DNA of 64,000 nucleotides from Lachnospiraceae bacterium (GTDB taxonomy: Bacteria > Bacillota > Clostridia > Lachnospirales > Lachnospiraceae): assembly GCA_030524635.1 (NCBI GenBank), contig JAUNGG010000011.1, forward strand, positions 16,270 to 80,269, given 5' to 3'. The notes under the pieces were generated by a model, which was not told where the DNA came from, did no database searches, and saw only the letters and a program-made list of their open reading frames with translations. The position numbers were made by a program, and so were the translations under genes. This document shows, in pieces, positions 47,166-54,804 of this stretch (its first letter is position 1; every line of letters begins with the position of its first letter).

Positions 47166-48212
47166 TTACTTGACTTTTTCACCATTGTGTTGCATTTCGT
47201 GTTGCATCTTTTCAAAATGACCAATGATCTTTTTATTTTGTTTTCTGGATTCCAGATCAATAACATTTCGGTAGACTGATTTCATGACGTTGTCAGAAGC
47301 CCAGCCGCCACGCTGCATGATATACTGATCAGGAACACCAATGGCATGCATAATAGATGCGGAATAGTGCCTGAGATCATGAAAACGAAAATGAGGAAGT
47401 TTCGAGAAGCGCACAGCTCGTTTAAAACGATTCGATATTTGATCTGGAGTGGCTTTAATGATTCTGCCTTCGATTCCCTGCATTCGATCGATTACGAAGT
47501 CAGGGAATTCGATTGTGCGGTTGCTGGAAAAAGTTTTTGGGGGCTTTAGTTCCCAAGTTTTTTCTGGTGTTAATACCATGGCTTTGTTTACGGTTACTGA
47601 ATTTCCATTAATATCTGTGGATTCCAGTGCACAAATTTCCCCCCGCCGCATCGGGCCAAATGCGGCAAGAAGCACCGCAATCTCTAATTCGCTTCCCTTG
47701 ATGTGGTTGAGAAGCACTTCAATATCTGAATCGGACGGAACATAGAGGTTTGGATTTTCTTTTTGCGGCAATGAGGTCTTTAAACGGAAATCTGGAAGAA
47801 ACATTTCTACGGTGGAAGCAAGCAATCCGTGAGCATTCCGGACGGTTTTGGGGCTTACTTTTTTAGATAAATCGCTTACCCAAATTTGAATGTCCGTATT
47901 GCTTAAGTTACGAATATTAATCTGACCAATCTCTGAAAAATAGTTCTTCTGGATGCTATAATAGGACCGGATAGTGCTTGGAGAGAGGACTCCTGATTTA
48001 GTTTCAATATATCGTGTAACTGCGTCATTAAAGGTCAGATTAAGTGTGCGATCTTTTGTATCTTTATTCTTGGCAAATTCGGCAGCCAGGTATTCTGCTT
48101 CCTTCTTGGTTTCTGCTGTGAATGATTCGTAGTGCCGTTTGCCGTTGGAGTCTGTGTAATCGTATACCAGACAGCGCCAGGAGCCAGATTTAAGTTTCTT
48201 TGCTTTTGCCAT
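47166..48212 (-). CDS. int: Tyrosine-type phage integrase
   Basis: This 348-residue site-specific recombinase has an N-terminal arm-binding/AP2-like part (SGSWRCLVYDYTDSNGKRHYE), a SAM-like core-binding domain (about 60-140) and a catalytic domain with Arg in GPMRRGE (residue 189/190), H278-x-x-R281 in HDLRHYS, Trp304 in GGW and the nucleophile Tyr314 in SVYRNV. ATG 48212 was chosen because GAAAGGATG precedes it; the longer frame to 48266 reads into the control region. It ends 26 bases from the tRNA fragment where it would act. Confidence 0.93.
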   Translation of the reverse strand: MAKAKKLKSGSWRCLVYDYTDSNGKRHYESFTAETKKEAEYLAAEFAKNKDTKDRTLNLTFNDAVTRYIETKSGVLSPSTIRSYYSIQKNYFSEIGQINIRNLSNTDIQIWVSDLSKKVSPKTVRNAHGLLASTVEMFLPDFRLKTSLPQKENPNLYVPSDSDIEVLLNHIKGSELEIAVLLAAFGPMRRGEICALESTDINGNSVTVNKAMVLTPEKTWELKPPKTFSSNRTIEFPDFVIDRMQGIEGRIIKATPDQISNRFKRAVRFSKLPHFRFHDLRHYSASIMHAIGVPDQYIMQRGGWASDNVMKSVYRNVIDLESRKQNKKIIGHFEKMQHEMQHNGEKVK

Positions 48213-48269
48213 AATATCATCCTTTCTTGCGACATCGCAAATGAATTTTGGGTATAAAAAATACACCTA

Positions 48270-48298
48270 TTGCGAAAATGGGTGCCGGATGATATAAT
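48270..48298 (+). promoter_or_regulatory. Promoter of the putative small RNA
   Basis: TTGCGA (48270-48275), 17 bases and a perfect TATAAT (48293-48298). It points right, while the genes on both sides (integrase, SAP-like gene) are on the other strand. Confidence 0.6.
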
Positions 48299-48304
48299 CA
48301 AATT

Positions 48305-48388
48305 GATGGGATGATTATATTCCGGGCCTGTCCCGCAATAGAACATCTATGGAAAGCCGTTCGGTGCTGGTAACACCGGGCGGTTTTT
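48305..48388 (+). ncRNA. Putative ~85-nt small RNA beside the integrase
   Basis: Between two leftward genes, a promoter at 48270-48298 is followed about 60 bases later by a terminator: CCG-tt-CGGTG / CACCG-gg-CGG, then five T (48357-48388). The transcript would have a first small stem (CGGG/CCCG at about 48323-48335) and a linker, ending in the terminator stem. It contains a 20-codon ATG frame without a clear ribosome binding site. It does not read as a terminator on the strand of the neighbouring genes. It might regulate integrase or immunity genes as an antisense or trans-acting RNA (inference). Confidence 0.45.
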
Positions 48389-48416
48389 GCATTTAAATTT
48401 CCTTTTATGTAATGAT

Positions 48417-49328
48417 TTAAATTTTTTTCTTTAAACAAGTTGAAACATAACATCTACAGAAATCACTGGCGCAGTCATCAAAAGGCGGAAAAGTTACTCC
48501 CAGTATAGCATCTTTGTATGAATAGACTTTTTCATTATACTTTTTACAATGATCACATACTCTTTCATCATTCACACTTTTTATTATATATTTCATTTCA
48601 TATCCATCAGGTATTGACTCTCCGGATTCTAGAAGCTGTTTGAAAGAAATAAATCCGCTTAAATATTTTGCTGTTTTATAAAAATAATTAAGAGGGATAT
48701 CATGATTAAAAAAATATTTACAGATATCGCCATTATGTTCCGTACGCACCCCCAATATGTGTGACGCAATAGTTACGGCTATTATTTCTTTTTTGTAAAG
48801 TTTAAAATCATCCAACATACCTAAGCGCATTTCCTTAAATTCAAGGTAATGTTTTTCATTTTTAAAGTCTGAATAATCTGAACACAAGCATTTGTCAAAA
48901 ACTCTTCTATATTCCGCAAGGCTTATGCATGGGACATTGAAAATAGCATGGGCGCTGTTTAATACTTTTTTTCCTTCGGTTGTTAATACGTAGTATCTTT
49001 TGGAAAAGTAGCTTAAAATAGTGTCTTTATCATAATTATTGATAATGCGCCTGACCAAAATATCCTTGGAGCCAGACCTCTTATCTTCGTGAATCTTTAA
49101 AAAATCTTTAAGCGAAGCGGTGGTTTCGCGAAGGAGGATTTGGTCAATCTCAGCATAAGCAATAAGATTTTCTTCAATAAGGTGAGTTATAATTTCATCC
49201 GCTGGCCTTTCGCACTGGCTTGAAACATGAAATGGAATTTGACTCCCTACATTATGCATAGGATCAATATAATTTAGGATAACTAATTTTTCGTTTATCT
49301 CTTGAGAATTTTTCTCCATAGCGTTCAT
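48417..49328 (-). CDS. Hypothetical protein with SAP-like motif and Cys-rich C-terminus
   Basis: A 303-residue protein in the immunity region. TTASLKDFLKIHEDKRSGSKDILVRRII (about residues 69-96, quoted in two parts: TTASLKDFLKIHED and KRSGSKDILVRRII) resembles a SAP DNA-binding motif. The C-terminus has VCDHCKKYNEKVYS and then PPFDDCASDFCRCYVS, similar to the C-x2-C ... PP-x-H-x2-CRC ending of phage minor head proteins (Mu F/SPP1 gp7), with the His changed to Asp. That ending is unexpected next to ImmA. AAAGGTC lies close to ATG 49328; ATG 49319 is an alternative with better spacing. Function unknown. Confidence 0.6.
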   Translation of the reverse strand: MNAMEKNSQEINEKLVILNYIDPMHNVGSQIPFHVSSQCERPADEIITHLIEENLIAYAEIDQILLRETTASLKDFLKIHEDKRSGSKDILVRRIINNYDKDTILSYFSKRYYVLTTEGKKVLNSAHAIFNVPCISLAEYRRVFDKCLCSDYSDFKNEKHYLEFKEMRLGMLDDFKLYKKEIIAVTIASHILGVRTEHNGDICKYFFNHDIPLNYFYKTAKYLSGFISFKQLLESGESIPDGYEMKYIIKSVNDERVCDHCKKYNEKVYSYKDAILGVTFPPFDDCASDFCRCYVSTCLKKKI

Positions 49329-49350
49329 GACCTTTCTAAAATATATAGAG

Positions 49351-49791
49351 CTATTTTAACCTTAACTCAATTAATTCTTTCGGGTATCCAGTGCAATTAC
49401 AAAACTGCTCCTGGGTATATTCATCATATTCATGTAACATTTCATCTGATATTAAAAGATATGCTGCAAATCGATTGGCTCTCCGTTCATTTCTGGAATT
49501 TAAGAGAAGAGTTTTGTTTCGTATAAAATAGCAGTCATCTTTTCTATCAAAAATAGCATGAGCCAATTCGTGCGCCATTACAAGCTTTAACTCAGCTTGT
49601 TCTAGTCTATTACTGAGAAATATGTATCTGTGATTTTTGAGGAACATATAGCATCCCTCATTTTTGCAATTTCCAATTTGATACAGCACTCCTAGGTGGT
49701 CTGCAATTTCAAACGGGTCATTTGTGCCATAATGTTTTTTCAAATAAGCAACAAGACGCTTAATGCGTTTGATTTCTTCCGTAACCCTCAC
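49351..49791 (-). CDS. ImmA/IrrE family metallo-endopeptidase
   Basis: This 146-residue protein has the zinc protease motif HELAHAIFDRKDD (H-E-x-x-H near residue 74) and the downstream ERRANRFAAYLLI with the third ligand Glu. ImmA-type peptidases cut the partner XRE repressor on induction. The GTG start lies immediately after the repressor stop (TAG), so translation is coupled. The pair ImmA and CI-like repressor is a standard induction switch in Firmicute phages and ICEs. Confidence 0.9.
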   Translation of the reverse strand: MRVTEEIKRIKRLVAYLKKHYGTNDPFEIADHLGVLYQIGNCKNEGCYMFLKNHRYIFLSNRLEQAELKLVMAHELAHAIFDRKDDCYFIRNKTLLLNSRNERRANRFAAYLLISDEMLHEYDEYTQEQFCNCTGYPKELIELRLK

Positions 49792-50217
49792 CTACTTTTT
49801 ATATTTCTTAGGAGTGTATTTCTCCTTGTTGATGATTTTGAGGCGACGAAGAGCGATTTCCAGCTCATCTCGGAATAACTCTGCGGCCTCAGGGTCTAAT
49901 TCTTGACCATCATAACATGCAGGACCTTCCTCACCGGAAGATAGCTTTTCCATGATCCGGTTCAAATCTTTGGTGATATCGCGTTCATCACGTGCGGTAA
50001 GTTCTGGGGTTTTTGGTTCCAAGGCTTCCTTTCCAGTCATTAAATAATCAATAGTCACTCCGAAATAATCTGCTATTTTTTGCAGTGTTTTTGTGGTGGG
50101 CGTACTTCTTCCTGATTTCCAATTGCTTAATGCTGTTTGTGTCACTCCTGCTTCCTTTGCGACTTTATAAGGAGTAACACCATATTTTTGTAGAAGTTGT
50201 TCAAATACTTCGTACAT
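49792..50217 (-). CDS. XRE family repressor (CI/ImmR-like)
   Basis: This 141-residue protein has an N-terminal HTH_3 domain (YKVAKEAGVTQTALSNWKSGRSTPTTKTLQKIADYFGVTIDYLM), then an acidic linker (ELTARDERDITKDL) and a basic C-terminus. It should bind operators between it and the rightward early genes and keep the prophage silent until ImmA cuts it. AAAGGAGC precedes the ATG. Its HTH closely resembles that of the divergent small XRE protein. Confidence 0.9.
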   Translation of the reverse strand: MYEVFEQLLQKYGVTPYKVAKEAGVTQTALSNWKSGRSTPTTKTLQKIADYFGVTIDYLMTGKEALEPKTPELTARDERDITKDLNRIMEKLSSGEEGPACYDGQELDPEAAELFRDELEIALRRLKIINKEKYTPKKYKK

Positions 50218-50243
50218 ATTTGTGCTCCTTTCACAAAGATAGC

Positions 50244-50412
50244 ATACTTTCGCAAAAAATAGTAAAAATGCTTGACTACTAACGCCAAATGTTGTATTAT
50301 TTACTTACGCAAACGAAAGCAAGCGTAATAAAAATACTTACTACTGCGATATGCTTTCTTTTATAAAATGTGGTAGTTTTGTAATTGAAAGTATATCACA
50401 GCGCGAAAGTAT
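50244..50412. promoter_or_regulatory. Divergent promoter/operator switch between CI-like and Cro-like genes
   Basis: Rightward promoter: TTGACT (50272-50277), 17 bases, TATTAT (50295-50300). Leftward promoter: TTGCTT (complement of 50317-50322), 17 bases, TAATAC (complement of 50294-50299). The two -10 boxes overlap. The dyad TTACGC-N12-GCGTAA (50305-50328) covers the leftward -35 region and part of its spacer. ATACTTTCGC (50244-50253) and its exact inverse GCGAAAGTAT (50403-50412) flank the region as likely outer operators. Confidence 0.65.
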
Positions 50413-50447
50413 TTGCAATAGTTTACTAACGGAAAGGTGGTGCAAAG

Positions 50448-50663
50448 TTGTACAAAAAATATCTTGCTTTGTTGGGCAAAACAAACAAAACGACGTATCA
50501 GGTATCAAAAGAAACGGGAGTTAGCCAGACGGCCTTTTCAAATTGGAAGTCTGGAAGATCTGAACCAAGTTTAGAAAGCTTGAGAAAATTAGCAAAGTAC
50601 TTTAATGTACCGATTGAGTATTTCTTAAATGAGGAAGGAGGCGAAGCAGGATGCCAAAGCTAA
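50448..50663 (+). CDS. Small XRE family regulator (Cro-like)
   Basis: This 71-residue protein is essentially one HTH_3 domain (TYQVSKETGVSQTAFSNWKSGRSEPSLESLRKLAKYFNVPIEYFL). The start is TTG behind GGAAAGGTGGTG. Its recognition helix (SQTAFSNWKSGRS) is almost the same as that of the CI-like repressor (TQTALSNWKSGRS), so both likely bind the same operators, as CI and Cro do. First gene of the rightward early operon. Confidence 0.85.
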   Translation: MYKKYLALLGKTNKTTYQVSKETGVSQTAFSNWKSGRSEPSLESLRKLAKYFNVPIEYFLNEEGGEAGCQS

Positions 50664-50899
50664 AACCGCCAGAAAATGAGTTAAGAGATGATGCAGTCCG
50701 TGAGGCTTTGGGTAGAGCAATGGGAAAAACGAAGAAGTCCGATGAAGATATGGGGATTTGCATCATGGCTACACGGCGAACCTTCCAGAACCGGCGGAAA
50801 CGGCCGGAGAAATTTACACTGAAAGAAATCCGCCTGATGGACAAGGTTTTGAAATTTACGGACGAGGAGATTGTTTCTATGGTTCGGGGAAGAAGGTGA
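50651..50899 (+). CDS. Small hypothetical phage protein, possibly HTH
   Basis: An 82-residue basic protein overlapping the Cro-like gene by 13 bases, with GGAGGCGAAGCAGG in front of the ATG. Helical segments (DDAVREALGRAMGKTKKSDEDMGICIMATRRTFQNRRKRP in parts) read like a compact DNA-binding protein, followed by FTLKEIRLMDKVLKFTDEEIVSMV, similar to ends of XRE-like phage regulators. Function not known. Confidence 0.65.
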   Translation: MPKLKPPENELRDDAVREALGRAMGKTKKSDEDMGICIMATRRTFQNRRKRPEKFTLKEIRLMDKVLKFTDEEIVSMVRGRR

Positions 50900-50900
50900 G

Positions 50901-51095
50901 ATGATGAAAACTAATTTAGATTACATACCCAACACCGCCGATCAGGAGCGTGCGGAGCGGTTCCTGCGGGCGGTAGGTAAAGAAACATTAGGCAGTAAGC
51001 TATACCGCCGGATGATGAAAGTGTACATGGCGGTTATGGTGTCAGGGACGCTGGCGGGGATTTATTTAGGAATACGATTGATGGGAGGGAGGTGA
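50901..51095 (+). CDS. Small phage membrane protein
   Basis: About 64 residues. A polar N-terminal half (NTADQERAERFLRAVGKETLG) precedes one membrane helix (VYMAVMVSGTLAGIYLGIRL). GAAGGTGAG is upstream; ATG 50904 is an equally possible start. It lies one base after the preceding stop. Family not recognised. Confidence 0.6.
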   Translation: MMKTNLDYIPNTADQERAERFLRAVGKETLGSKLYRRMMKVYMAVMVSGTLAGIYLGIRLMGGR

Positions 51096-51099
51096 TCTG

Positions 51100-51246
51100 A
51101 TGAACAAAAGAGAACAGGCCCAGATCATTTTAGAAGTTTTGGACCGCCGGGCGCCCACTAATATTAACTGGGCGATGGAGGAACATTGGCTGAAGGCCAT
51201 CGAAGAGGGGCTTAGGGAGGTGGAGAAGCATGAACAGAAATTATAG
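51100..51246 (+). CDS. 48-residue hypothetical phage protein
   Basis: ATG 51100 lies behind GGGAGGGAGGTGATCTG and opens a 48-residue frame (MNKREQAQIILEVLDRR ... LREVEKHEQKL) that ends inside the next gene. It is mostly helical and acidic/basic mixed. Position, ribosome binding site and overlaps support it as real. Function unknown. Confidence 0.6.
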   Translation: MNKREQAQIILEVLDRRAPTNINWAMEEHWLKAIEEGLREVEKHEQKL

Positions 51247-51502
51247 AGGAGCCTATGAACGTGGCGTAGACCGCATGATTTCGGAAGGCACAGAGGAAAT
51301 CTGTATTAACTGGATCAACATGTCTGCAAAGGAAGCTGGCAGCGGCGGCGCTGATCGGATCACCAGGAAGCTGATCGAGGCCGGATATCGCCCGGATGGA
51401 GCTGCGTGCGCATCGAGAGTCCGTGAGGCATACGAGGCCGGTCAGAAGGTCAATGGCCGTTATATTCGGCTACCGCAGGAAGCGTGGAGAAAGATTGCAT
51501 AG
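51230..51502 (+). CDS. Hypothetical phage protein (90 residues)
   Basis: A 90-residue protein whose ATG lies in the end of the preceding gene behind GGGAGGTGGAG. It is helical, with MSAKEAGSGGADRITRKLIEAGY and CASRVREAYEAGQKVNGRYIRLP. Function unknown; co-directional with the early genes. Confidence 0.6.
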   Translation: MNRNYRGAYERGVDRMISEGTEEICINWINMSAKEAGSGGADRITRKLIEAGYRPDGAACASRVREAYEAGQKVNGRYIRLPQEAWRKIA

Positions 51503-51515
51503 GAAGGCGAGAGGT

Positions 51516-51845
51516 ATGAATAGAGAAGAAATTGAAGAGATTTTAAATGATCCGGAGATGAAGCGGTTTGTAGATGCACAGCTTGGAAAGAGCGCCGCCA
51601 TTGAATACAGCTACAGCCCAAAGGACGGAGCATACGTGAAAGCAAAAGGGACAGGCCCAATGCTGTTTGATGGGGTTTGCACGGTTTTAAAGAGCATTGC
51701 AGCATACGAAAGCGAGGATATCGAAGACCAGAAACTTTATGTTGAGGTTGTATGCCAGCAGGTTTTGGAAGAACTGGACGAAAAATCGAGAGAGAAAATG
51801 GACCCCGCAGCGGCAACTGCGAAGGTCCAGAGCAATGAAAACTAA
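51516..51845 (+). CDS. Hypothetical phage protein (109 residues)
   Basis: ATG 51516 follows AAGGCGAGAGG; the frame open upstream overlaps the preceding gene and is not used. The 109-residue acidic protein (NREEIEEILNDPEMKRFVDAQLG; VEVVCQQVLEELDEKSREK) has no recognised domain. It is placed just before the recombination/replication genes. Confidence 0.65.
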   Translation: MNREEIEEILNDPEMKRFVDAQLGKSAAIEYSYSPKDGAYVKAKGTGPMLFDGVCTVLKSIAAYESEDIEDQKLYVEVVCQQVLEELDEKSREKMDPAAATAKVQSNEN

Positions 51846-51887
51846 TTTTCACCCTTAGTATAAGGGATTTTTGGAGGAAAAGCAAGG

Positions 51888-53162
51888 ATGGAAAGCTTGA
51901 AAATCAATAAATTAGAGATCGAGAACGTGAAACGAGTCAAAGCGGTTAAGATGGAGCCTACCGAAAACGGCCTGACGGTGATCGGCGGTCGGAACAACCA
52001 GGGAAAGACCTCAGTCTTGGATGCAATTGCATGGGCGTTAGGAGGGAACAATTTCCGCCCTTCCCAGGCACAGAGAGAAGGATCTGTGATCCCTCCGAAC
52101 TTACATATTGTCATGAGCAATGGGCTTGTTGTGGAACGGAAAGGGAAGAACAGTGATCTGAAGGTTACGGATCCAAACGGAAAGAAAGGCGGCCAGCAGC
52201 TTCTTAATGAGTTTGTAGAACAGCTTGCTCTGGATCTGCCCAAATTTTTAAATGCATCTGGGAAGGAGAAAGCCAGCACCCTTCTAAAAATCATTGGGGT
52301 TGGTGATCAGCTGGCTGCTCTGGAGAAAAAGGAGCAGGAGCAGTACAACAATCGCCAGGCAATCGGAAGGATTGCAGATCAGAAGGAAAAGTTTGCTAAG
52401 GAACAGCCGTATTATCCGGAAGTGCCATCGTTACCGATATCTGTTTCTGAATTGATCCGGCAGCAGCAGGAGATCCTGGCCAGGAACGGGGAAAATCAGA
52501 GAAAGCGGGAACAGCGTCATAAGCTGGAGCAGGAGTATCAGGAAGTTGTTGCTCAAATCCAGGAACTTCTGCAGAAGCAGGCCAGATTGGAGTTAGATCT
52601 TAGGATTGCCGGAGAAAGCACAGAAAATCTGGTGGATCAGTCTACTGCAGAGCTGGAAGCAAACATTGCCAATATTGAGGAAATCAACCGTAAAGTCCGG
52701 GCAAATCTGGATAAAGATAAGGCGGAAGATGATGCCAGGGAATACCGCCGGCAGTATGACCAGCTGACAAAGGAATTGACAGAAACCAGGGATGCGAAAG
52801 CAAATCTGTTAAAAGATGCAGATCTGCCGCTTCCAGAGCTGACAGTAGTGGATGGAGAACTGGTCTATAAGGGACAGCAGTGGGATAACATGTCCGGTTC
52901 TGATCAGCTGAAGGTAGCTACCGCAATTGTCCGGAAGTTGAATCCGAAGTGTGGTTTTGTCCTATTAGATAAGCTGGAGCAGATGGATGTGGATACTTTA
53001 AATGAGTTTGGACTTTGGCTGGAGGCCGAGGGTCTGCAGGCAATCGCAACCAGAGTGAGTACTGGCAAAGAGTGCAGTCTAATTATCGAGGATGGGTATG
53101 TAGCAGGGCAGGAACATCCGATTATGGAAGATAAGAAGACATGGAAGGCAGGTGTATTTTAA
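51888..53162 (+). CDS. RecF/SbcC-like ATPase (phage SMC-type)
   Basis: A 424-residue ATPase. The N-terminus has LKINKLEIENVKRVKAV, then Walker A GGRNNQGKTSVLDAIAWALGG near residue 33. The middle (about 185-310) is a Gln/Glu/Lys-rich coiled coil. The C-terminus has a signature-like MSGSDQLKVATAI and a Walker-B-like GFVLLDKLEQMD. In phages such proteins act with recombination or replication enzymes. The catalytic Glu after the Walker B Asp is Lys, so the Walker B may be altered. Its stop shares one base with the next ATG. Confidence 0.8.
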   Translation: MESLKINKLEIENVKRVKAVKMEPTENGLTVIGGRNNQGKTSVLDAIAWALGGNNFRPSQAQREGSVIPPNLHIVMSNGLVVERKGKNSDLKVTDPNGKKGGQQLLNEFVEQLALDLPKFLNASGKEKASTLLKIIGVGDQLAALEKKEQEQYNNRQAIGRIADQKEKFAKEQPYYPEVPSLPISVSELIRQQQEILARNGENQRKREQRHKLEQEYQEVVAQIQELLQKQARLELDLRIAGESTENLVDQSTAELEANIANIEEINRKVRANLDKDKAEDDAREYRRQYDQLTKELTETRDAKANLLKDADLPLPELTVVDGELVYKGQQWDNMSGSDQLKVATAIVRKLNPKCGFVLLDKLEQMDVDTLNEFGLWLEAEGLQAIATRVSTGKECSLIIEDGYVAGQEHPIMEDKKTWKAGVF

Positions 53163-54334
53163 TGAAGATCATCAGAGGGAAGATCCCTTCCGCTAAGAAA
53201 ACGATTATCTATGGCCCGGAAGGCATCGGGAAATCTACGCTGGCTTCCCGGTTCCCGGATCCGGTCTTTATCGATACAGAAGGCAGCACCAAGGACATGG
53301 ATGTAGCCAGGACAGAAGCCCCCAGCAGCTGGGCTATGCTTCTGGATCAGGTAAAGTATTTTATCAGCCATCCAACAGAATTGAAAACGCTGGTCATTGA
53401 TACAGCAGACTGGGCAGAGCAGCTCTGTAGTGCCCATATCTGTGACAAATATCAGAAATCAGGGATAGAAGATTTTGGATATGGAAAGGGATATGTGTTT
53501 CTCCAGGAGGAGTTTGGAAGGCTCTTAAATCTTCTGACAGAGCTGGTAGAGAAGAACGGTGTCCATGTGGTACTGACAGCCCACGCAAAGATGCGGAAGT
53601 TTGAGCAGCCGGATGAGATGGGGGCTTATGACCGGTGGGAAATGAAGCTGTCCAAGCAGGTATCCCCTATCGTAAAAGAGTGGGCGGATATGGTTCTGTT
53701 TGCCAATTATAAAACCTTTGTAGTCAATGTAGATGGCCAGGGAGCGCAGAAGGGAAAGAACAAGGCTCAGGGCGGGAAACGTGTTATGTACACAACGCAT
53801 CACAGCTGCTGGGATGCCAAGAACCGGTATGGGCTTCCGGATGAGGTGCCATTTGATTATGAAAGCATCCGGCATATCCTGGAAGGCAGCGGATCGCAGA
53901 CGGCGCAGATTGATTCTAAAGCTGCACCAAAAGCAGAAACTGCGCCGTTCCAGGAAGACAAGAAAGGATCTTCTGTTAATCCGCCAGCCAGTAACCAGAG
54001 CAAAGAGAAGCCTGCAAAGGAAGCGAAAGCAGCGCCATCTGTGGAGAATCAGCAGGGATCTGTAGAAGAAGCGGAGCAGATGACAATGGCTCTGAACACA
54101 GGGCCGGCGCTGGATCCACGCATCCCGAAGAAACTTCGGGATCTGATGATCGCCAATGATGTATGTGAGTGGGATATCCAGAATGTAGTAGAAGCCCGTG
54201 GATATTTCCCTGGAAATATGCCGGTGGCGGATTATCCGAAAGATTTTGTGGATGGCTGCCTGGTTGCAGCCTGGGGCCAGGTATATGAAATGATCAAGGA
54301 AATGAAGGCAAATGATGCCTTGGTATTCAATTAA
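53162..54334 (+). CDS. RecA-like nucleotide-binding protein (phage AAA_24)
   Basis: A 390-residue protein with Walker A GPEGIGKST at residues 18-26, a Walker B-like TLVIDTADW and VHVVLTAHAKM later. This matches the AAA_24 phage ATPases found directly before DUF669 genes. The C-terminal ~140 residues are a Pro/Lys/Ala-rich linker and a small helical end (IPKKLRDLMIANDVCEWDIQNVV). It probably aids recombination or ssDNA handling at replication. ATG 53162 (overlapping the previous stop) was chosen over ATG 53141 because GGCAGGTG is upstream. Confidence 0.82.
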   Translation: MKIIRGKIPSAKKTIIYGPEGIGKSTLASRFPDPVFIDTEGSTKDMDVARTEAPSSWAMLLDQVKYFISHPTELKTLVIDTADWAEQLCSAHICDKYQKSGIEDFGYGKGYVFLQEEFGRLLNLLTELVEKNGVHVVLTAHAKMRKFEQPDEMGAYDRWEMKLSKQVSPIVKEWADMVLFANYKTFVVNVDGQGAQKGKNKAQGGKRVMYTTHHSCWDAKNRYGLPDEVPFDYESIRHILEGSGSQTAQIDSKAAPKAETAPFQEDKKGSSVNPPASNQSKEKPAKEAKAAPSVENQQGSVEEAEQMTMALNTGPALDPRIPKKLRDLMIANDVCEWDIQNVVEARGYFPGNMPVADYPKDFVDGCLVAAWGQVYEMIKEMKANDALVFN

Positions 54335-54349
54335 GGGAGGATGCTTACG

Positions 54350-54802
54350 ATGAATGAAGATAAAGGAAGAGAACTGGGCTGGGATGACCAGATCGAAAAC
54401 GAAGGCGTGGATTTTGAACCGGTACCAGCGGGGACCTATGAGTTTGTGGTATGCAGCATGGAACGTGCAAGGTTCCAGGGCAGCGAAAAGATGGCAGCCT
54501 GCAACATGGCGAATCTGGACTTGGTGGTGAAGGATAAAGAGGGAAATGAACGGCATGTGTTTGACAGCCTGTACTTAAACTCGAAGGCAGAGTGGAGATT
54601 GAGCCAGTTCTTCCTTTGCATTGGCCAGAAAAAGAAGGGTGAGCCATTAAGACCGAATTGGAATGAGGTAATCGGGTCTTCTGGAAAGGTAGAGCTGATC
54701 GTGAATGAATATAAGGATAAAAGCGGAAATCTGAGGAGAAATAACCGGGTTGATAAGTATCTGCCCTATGAGCCGAAGAAATTTACGCCAGGGAGCTTTT
54801 AA
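54350..54802 (+). CDS. DUF669 family phage protein (probable ssDNA-binding)
   Basis: A 150-residue protein of the DUF669 type: DFEPVPAGTYEFVV at the N-terminus, a central FDSLYLNSKAEWRLSQFFLCIGQ and the C-terminal DKYLPYEPKKF. These proteins occur between AAA_24 ATPases and helicases and are thought to bind single-stranded DNA. ATG 54350 is nine bases after GGGAGG; ATG 54341 sits too close to it. Confidence 0.85.
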   Translation: MNEDKGRELGWDDQIENEGVDFEPVPAGTYEFVVCSMERARFQGSEKMAACNMANLDLVVKDKEGNERHVFDSLYLNSKAEWRLSQFFLCIGQKKKGEPLRPNWNEVIGSSGKVELIVNEYKDKSGNLRRNNRVDKYLPYEPKKFTPGSF

Positions 54803-54804
54803 TT

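Noticed and set aside
47116..47190. Complete tRNA gene on the minus strand
   Set aside because: Only the T-arm and 3' acceptor are present; the integrase coding region takes the place of the D and anticodon arms.
48417..50217. Anti-phage defence island
   Set aside because: ImmA and XRE are standard immunity genes; the remaining protein has no recognised defence domain, so it is listed only as unknown.
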